From assembly GCF_002982075.1 (NCBI RefSeq), contig NZ_PUEJ01000007.1:124001-188000 (forward strand): a DNA stretch of 64,000 bases, read 5' to 3'. This DNA comes from Labrys okinawensis. Its GTDB lineage: Bacteria; Pseudomonadota; Alphaproteobacteria; Rhizobiales; Labraceae. Below, one piece after another: positions 59,774 through 64,000 of this stretch. Made by a program: the position numbers and the translations under genes. A model generated the notes under the pieces. It was given only the letters and a program-made list of their open reading frames with translations, ran no database searches and was not told the DNA's origin. Position 1 is the first letter of the stretch. The number at the start of each line of letters is the position of its first letter.

Positions 59774-61270
59774 ATGGATAATCAATTTAGCTTGTTGCGG
59801 CTGGCACGGCCGATGCGCCCCTATCTGCTTACGGCGCTTTTGTTCGTGCCATGCTATTTTCTGCAGTCCTATCTGGGCTGGCATAGCTATTCATACTTTG
59901 TCTTTCTGCCCGCGGTCGTGCTCGCAGAGGTTCTGTTCGGCTTTGGCATCGGCCTGTTTGCCATCCTGCTGACGGCCACGATCGTCACTTTCCTGTTCAT
60001 CCAGCCCTTCTATACGCTGTGGCTGGCGCCCGCCCAGCTTCCGGCGCTGGCCCTGTTCGCCCTCACGGCAATCCTGATCTTCGGCGCCTGCGAAGCGGTG
60101 CGTCTGCTGATCGACTATGTCACCGATCGCCGGCAGAACCCGCCGAAGCCCGTCGCTGCCAGCCCGGCGGTGAAGCCCAATCAGCGCGCCGTCTCCGTCG
60201 ACATGTGGCGTGGCTTCGTGCTGTGCACGATCTTCATCAATCACATGCCCGGTAACCTCTTCGAGGTGATCACTTCGCGCAATTTCGGCCTGTCCGATTC
60301 AGCCGAGGCCTTCGTGTTCATGTCCGGCGTCGCCATGGCGCTCGCCTATGGCCGCAAGTTCAATGCCGGCAAGGAAGCCGACGTCTCCCTGGCGCTCGGC
60401 AAGCGGGCAGTGAAGCTCTATGGCGTCCATGTGCTGATGACGCTGGCCGGCATCGCCATTTTCGCTGCCGGTGCGCTGCATTGGCGGATGCCCGATCTCA
60501 TGGCGATCCATGGGCGTGACCTCTACGTCCAGGACGCCGGCACCTTCCTGCTCGGAACGCTCTCGCTCGGCCATCAGATCGGCTATTTCAACATCCTGCC
60601 GCTCTATATCGCCCTGATCGCCCTGGTGCCGGCCCTGTTCTATTTGGCGCGGCTGCATATCGGCGTGATGCTCGCTGCCTCGGCGCTGCTTTACGGCCTG
60701 GCCCGCTATTATGGCTGGAACCTGCCGTCCTGGCCGGTTGCCGGGGGCTGGTTCTTCAATCCCTTCACCTGGCAGTTCATGATGGCGATCGGCATCGCGG
60801 TCGGCCTCCTGCTGCAGCAGGGGCGCCTGGCGATCTCCAAGCCGCTGTTCGCCCTTGGCGGCCTGATCGTCTTCGCGGGTGCTTTCGTGGTCACCAATGG
60901 CTTCGGCCTGTCCTTCGGCGTGCGTGAGGCGGTCTATGGCTGGCTCGACCTCGACAAGACCAATCTTGGCCTCGGCCGCCTCGTGCACTTTCTGGGCATG
61001 GCGGGCTTCATCTACGGGCTGGGCATCTCGCCCAAGCTCGCCTCGCTGCGGGTGATGCAGCCTCTGATCATGCTCGGCCGCCACAGCCTGCTGGTGTTCT
61101 TCCTGCTCTCGCTGCTGGCCGGAGCGGGCCAGGTGGTGCTGATGACGGGCCACGACGCGCTGTGGATCCAGATCGCCCTCGTCTGCGGCGGCATCGCCTT
61201 CCTGTGTGCGGCCGCCAAGTTCAGCGAGGCGGAGAAGGCAGCCGGCGGCCCGGTCATGGTGCGGGGCTGA
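59774..61270 (+). CDS. DUF4118-like membrane domain fused to an OpgC-type acyltransferase
   Basis: The 498-residue multi-spanning membrane protein has two parts. Residues about 15-115 resemble the DUF4118 sensor-type membrane domain (FVFLPAVVLAEVLFGFGIGLFAILLTATIVTFLFIQP). Residues about 138-490 are an OpgC domain beginning RAVSVDMWRGFVLCTIFINHMPG, with the conserved Arg-Gly and the His157 region. OpgC proteins modify periplasmic glucans with succinyl or similar groups. The extra N-terminal domain is not part of standard OpgC proteins as I know them. Confidence 0.8.
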   Translation: MDNQFSLLRLARPMRPYLLTALLFVPCYFLQSYLGWHSYSYFVFLPAVVLAEVLFGFGIGLFAILLTATIVTFLFIQPFYTLWLAPAQLPALALFALTAILIFGACEAVRLLIDYVTDRRQNPPKPVAASPAVKPNQRAVSVDMWRGFVLCTIFINHMPGNLFEVITSRNFGLSDSAEAFVFMSGVAMALAYGRKFNAGKEADVSLALGKRAVKLYGVHVLMTLAGIAIFAAGALHWRMPDLMAIHGRDLYVQDAGTFLLGTLSLGHQIGYFNILPLYIALIALVPALFYLARLHIGVMLAASALLYGLARYYGWNLPSWPVAGGWFFNPFTWQFMMAIGIAVGLLLQQGRLAISKPLFALGGLIVFAGAFVVTNGFGLSFGVREAVYGWLDLDKTNLGLGRLVHFLGMAGFIYGLGISPKLASLRVMQPLIMLGRHSLLVFFLLSLLAGAGQVVLMTGHDALWIQIALVCGGIAFLCAAAKFSEAEKAAGGPVMVRG

Positions 61271-61281
61271 ACCAGCCCCCC

Positions 61282-61683
61282 TCAGCGGAACAAGGGCAGG
61301 ATGGCTCGAACCCTGCCATCCCGCAGATAGAGGCCGCCCCACATCAGCACGCCGAGATAGACACCGAAGAGGAGGTGGCTGAAGATCGGCGTGCCCGCCC
61401 TGAGATTGGTGGCGATGGCGCCGCCAAGCAGGCCGGTGAGCAACACCGCTCCCAGGACCGAGCTGCGCGGAATGGCGTAGAGCACCGTGGCGGCGAGGGT
61501 GATCACGCCGATTGTGCGGGCATGTTCGGGCGGATAGCCGAGGCCCTGCATGGTGTCGATCACCACCTGCAGGGGAACCAGCTTGATGGCGCCGTCGAAG
61601 ATGAGAAAGGCGACGACCAGGGTGCTGAGCACGATGCCCGTCCAGTAGGCACCCTTGGAGATGGAGGCGGTTTCGTTCGGCAT
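61282..61683 (-). CDS. DoxX-like membrane protein
   Basis: The 133-residue protein has four membrane segments (YWTGIVLSTLVVAFLIFDG, then VITLAATVLYAI, VLGAVLLTGLLGGAIATNLR and LLFGVYLGVLMWGGLYLRD), the usual DoxX/DoxD-like layout. Function is uncertain across the family; roles in redox homeostasis of the membrane have been suggested. I chose ATG 61683 over an upstream start at 61734. It converges with the OpgC-fusion gene, 11 bases away. Confidence 0.8.
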   Translation of the reverse strand: MPNETASISKGAYWTGIVLSTLVVAFLIFDGAIKLVPLQVVIDTMQGLGYPPEHARTIGVITLAATVLYAIPRSSVLGAVLLTGLLGGAIATNLRAGTPIFSHLLFGVYLGVLMWGGLYLRDGRVRAILPLFR

Positions 61684-62047
61684 GGCTTCGTCCTCGGTAT
61701 TGGCGGGAGCGGGGCTGTCCGCCCGTTGCCACAAGGACGTTCGTCTGCCTGCGGAGCCGACAGGGCTCCGGCAAGATCGCTCGCTTTTTCCGTTGTTAAG
61801 AGCCGCTGCCCGACTACCTGCCGGCGCCGACCTGCGACAGGCGTTGAGGGAAGCGGGTCGGGCATCCGGTCATGGCGATTGGCCCGGCGTCCCCTTCTGG
61901 CGCGCGACGGCAGCCGCGCGGAGCACCCAAGGCGGCGCTCGATCGCGCCCCTGACGGTGCCCCCTCAGTTTCGAGCAAGGCCTCAGCCTGCCTCCCATGC
62001 CCGTATAGGACCGCGACGAAGCGATAGTGGCGGCAGACCGACGGCGC
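61684..62047. other. Non-coding region between the DoxX-like gene and the beta-glucosidase
   Basis: No gene is supported in these 364 bases, which lie between the DoxX-like start and the end of the GH3 gene on the same strand. The sequence is GC-rich. The promoter for the DoxX-like gene should be near 61700-61800. Confidence 0.45.
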
Positions 62048-64000
62048 TCACAGCTTGAGCGTCACCCGGGTGTTCAGGAGCTGGCTGCGCCTGGCGCTGG
62101 AGCCCAGCTTGATCTCGAAATCGCCCGCTTCCAGCACTGGCTGCAGGTCCCTGCCGGGGAAGGCCAGGTCCCTCGCCGCCAAGGCAATGGTGACGGTGCC
62201 GCTCTGGCCGGGATCGAGGCTGATCTTGGCAAAACCCCTCAGTTCCAGCAGGGGCCGGGACAGGCTCGCCACCAGATCATGCGTGAAGAGGAACACGGTC
62301 TCCTGGGCAGTCCGCTTGCCGGTATTGGTCACCGTGGCGCTGACCTCGATGGTATCGTCAGGGCCGAACACAGTCTTGCTCACCGTCAGGCCGGACAGGG
62401 CGAAGGCGCCATAGGTGAGGCCATGCCCGAAAGGAAAAGCCGGCGCGTTGGGGGCGTCGATATATTTGGAGGTGTAATGGTCGTTCGGGTTGAAGGGGCG
62501 GCCCGTCGGGTATTGCTCGTAATAGAGCGGGGCCTGCCCGACCGCGTCGGGCCAGCTCACCGGCAGGCGGCCGGAGGGCGATTCCTGCCCCATCAGGAGA
62601 TCGCCGATGGCCGGGCCGGCCTGTTCGCCGGGCCACCAGGCCATCAGCACGGCCGAGGCGTTGTGAAAGAGCCAGGGCAAGGTGAGGGGCCGGCCGGCGA
62701 AGAGCACGACGACCACCTTCTTGCCGAGCGCCAGGATCGCCTCGGCGAGCTCGCGCTGCTTGCCCGGCAGTTCCGGATGGGCGCGGCTGGCGGCTTCCCC
62801 GCTCATCGGTGCCGTCTCGCCCAGGCAGAGCACTACGGTGTCGGCAACCCGCGCCGCTTCCACCGCGGTGGCGATGCCGGACATGTCGTCCGAGTTGATC
62901 TTCACGCCCTCGGCCTGCGCCACGACGGTGGCGACCTTGCCGAGGCTGGTGCGCAGGGTGATGCTGTCCTCGGCGACCGAGGCGCCGCCCCACGGGCCGC
63001 GCATGTCGGCCTGGGCGTCGGCCAGCGGGCCGATCAGGGCGATGCGCTCCGTGCGCGTGAGCGGCAGGGCGTCGTTGTAGTTGGTGAGCAGGACGCAGGA
63101 TTTGCGGGCCGCGTCGCGGGCGACCTCGTGATGGTCGATGTTGCCGGCCATGGCAGCCAGGGGCGCCGTGCCGCGCCGATAGGGCTGGTCGAACAGGCCG
63201 AGCCGTTCCTTGAGGGCGAGGACACGCCGCACGCTGGCGTCGATCTCCGCCATGGTAATGAGGCCCGCTGACAGCGCTTCCGGCAGATGCTTGCGATAGG
63301 CGTTGGAGACCATGTCGATGTCGACGCCCGCCCGCAGGGAGAGGGCGGCGGCCTCGGCCAGGCTGCCGGCCACGCCATGGTTCATCAGCTCGGCCACGGC
63401 ATTGTAGTCGCTGATGATGACGCCGTCGAAGCCGAGCTTGTCGCGCAGCCAACCCTTGAGCAGCGGCTCATGCGCCGTCATCGGCATGCCGGCCAGGCTG
63501 TTGAAGGCGGGCATGATGGCGGCAACCCCCGCTTTCACGGCGGCCTCGAAAGGGGGCAGATAGATCTCGTGCAGAGCCCGGTCCGAAACGTCCACCGAGG
63601 CATATTCGCGGCCGGCGACCGGCGCGCCATAGGCGCAGAAATGCTTGGCGGTGGCGGCGATCGAGCCGATGGCCGAGAGGTCCGAGCCCTGGAAGCCCTT
63701 GACCTTGGCGATCGCCATCTCGGCGTTGAGCCAGGAATCCTCGCCGGCGCTTTCGACGATGCGGCCCCAGCGCAGGTCCCTGGAGACATCGATCATCGGG
63801 GCGAATGTCAAGGCGAGGCCGTCGTTCCAGGCCTCTACCGCCGCGATGCGCGCCGTGCGCGCCCAGGCGGCCCTGTCGAACATGGCGGCTTCCGCCAGCG
63901 GCACCGGAAAGGCCGTCTTGTGGCCGTGGATGACGTCGAAGCCGAGCAGCAGCGGAATGCCGAGGCGCGATTCCTCCACGGCGATGCGCTGGACCTCATT
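62048..64000 (-). CDS. bglX: GH3 beta-glucosidase, BglX-like (N-terminus beyond the window)
   Basis: About 650 residues are present, reading in from base 64000. The GH3 N-terminal barrel is seen in GIPLLLGFDVIHGHKTAFPVPLAEAAMFD. The nucleophile is the Asp in GFDGVIISDYNAV, and the later C-terminal sandwich contains PSGRLPVSWPDAVGQAPLYYEQYPTGRP, followed by a fibronectin-like end domain. BglX-type enzymes release glucose from beta-linked glucosides, usually in the periplasm. The start of the protein, including any signal peptide, lies outside, so localisation cannot be judged. The frame continues upstream of the GTG at 63979. Confidence 0.9.
   Translation of the reverse strand, partial: NEVQRIAVEESRLGIPLLLGFDVIHGHKTAFPVPLAEAAMFDRAAWARTARIAAVEAWNDGLALTFAPMIDVSRDLRWGRIVESAGEDSWLNAEMAIAKVKGFQGSDLSAIGSIAATAKHFCAYGAPVAGREYASVDVSDRALHEIYLPPFEAAVKAGVAAIMPAFNSLAGMPMTAHEPLLKGWLRDKLGFDGVIISDYNAVAELMNHGVAGSLAEAAALSLRAGVDIDMVSNAYRKHLPEALSAGLITMAEIDASVRRVLALKERLGLFDQPYRRGTAPLAAMAGNIDHHEVARDAARKSCVLLTNYNDALPLTRTERIALIGPLADAQADMRGPWGGASVAEDSITLRTSLGKVATVVAQAEGVKINSDDMSGIATAVEAARVADTVVLCLGETAPMSGEAASRAHPELPGKQRELAEAILALGKKVVVVLFAGRPLTLPWLFHNASAVLMAWWPGEQAGPAIGDLLMGQESPSGRLPVSWPDAVGQAPLYYEQYPTGRPFNPNDHYTSKYIDAPNAPAFPFGHGLTYGAFALSGLTVSKTVFGPDDTIEVSATVTNTGKRTAQETVFLFTHDLVASLSRPLLELRGFAKISLDPGQSGTVTIALAARDLAFPGRDLQPVLEAGDFEIKLGSSARRSQLLNTRVTLKL

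Noticed and set aside
1..64000. CRISPR arrays, prophage, transposons, rRNA operons
   Set aside because: No regularly spaced repeats, phage structural genes, transposases or rRNA sequence were found on either strand.

Overview
The window is a GC-rich, almost fully coding stretch from an alphaproteobacterium of the order Hyphomicrobiales (Rhizobiales). The evidence is a complete repABC replication/partition operon with an RHE_PE00001/DUF1612-type gene beside it, an Omp2b-like rhizobial porin, and serine-cycle enzymes of the methylotroph type. Several intergenic palindromes resemble those scattered through rhizobial genomes. Because repABC sits between ordinary metabolic genes, the window probably spans the replication region of a chromid or megaplasmid. 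The genus cannot be fixed from the sequence. No rRNA, convincing tRNA, transposase, integrase or CRISPR array was seen.

Layout. (1) 1-0.8 kb: the end of an unidentified gene and hutD. (2) 1.0-10.2 kb: a GcvA-like LysR regulator divergent from a peptide-utilisation operon (M17 aminopeptidase, proline-iminopeptidase-like hydrolase, five-gene Dpp/Opp-type ABC importer). (3) 10.5-12.4 kb: a LysR regulator divergent from a quinone oxidoreductase. (4) 12.6-24.3 kb: the most unusual region. A minus-strand set, livH-livM-livG-livF followed by a flavin reductase fused to a LysR-type ligand-binding domain, diverges from a plus-strand set. The plus-strand set is a liv-type binding protein, an HpaB-family flavin monooxygenase, a Rid-family protein, a DUF1028 protein, an ArgE-like M20 deacylase and a LysR regulator. 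I read this as a self-contained uptake and catabolic locus for an unidentified, probably nitrogen-containing compound. (5) 24.3-25.5 kb: a glutathione transferase and an acyl-CoA thioesterase. (6) 25.5-31.5 kb: the replicon core: DUF1612-type gene, repC, a candidate counter-transcribed RNA, repB, repA and a long non-coding leader.

(7) 31.5-36.5 kb: an alpha/beta hydrolase divergent from a CGNR zinc-finger regulator, a porin, a small conserved-looking protein and a LuxR-type regulator with a degenerate receiver. (8) 37.1-42.7 kb: a serine-cycle module (serine-glyoxylate aminotransferase, malyl-CoA lyase, both malate-CoA ligase subunits, a 2-hydroxyacid dehydrogenase), which would link glyoxylate, serine, hydroxypyruvate and malate. 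(9) 43.2-49.6 kb: a second LuxR regulator with a degenerate receiver, a 44-residue membrane peptide, an amidase, a secreted AroQ-gamma chorismate mutase, an FAD monooxygenase with a small partner divergent from an AraC regulator, and a small lipoprotein. (10) 49.7-52.4 kb: a sulfotransferase and a FemAB/GNAT-like protein. (11) 52.6-57.1 kb: an RND efflux pump and its adaptor. (12) 57.4-64 kb: an SDR dehydrogenase, a secreted esterase, a DUF4118-OpgC fusion, a DoxX-like protein and a GH3 beta-glucosidase running off the right edge.

Functions are assigned by reading translated sequence and recognising motifs; no database search was run. The long antisense ORFs opposite the RND pump, liv genes and serine-cycle genes are coding shadows and are left out.
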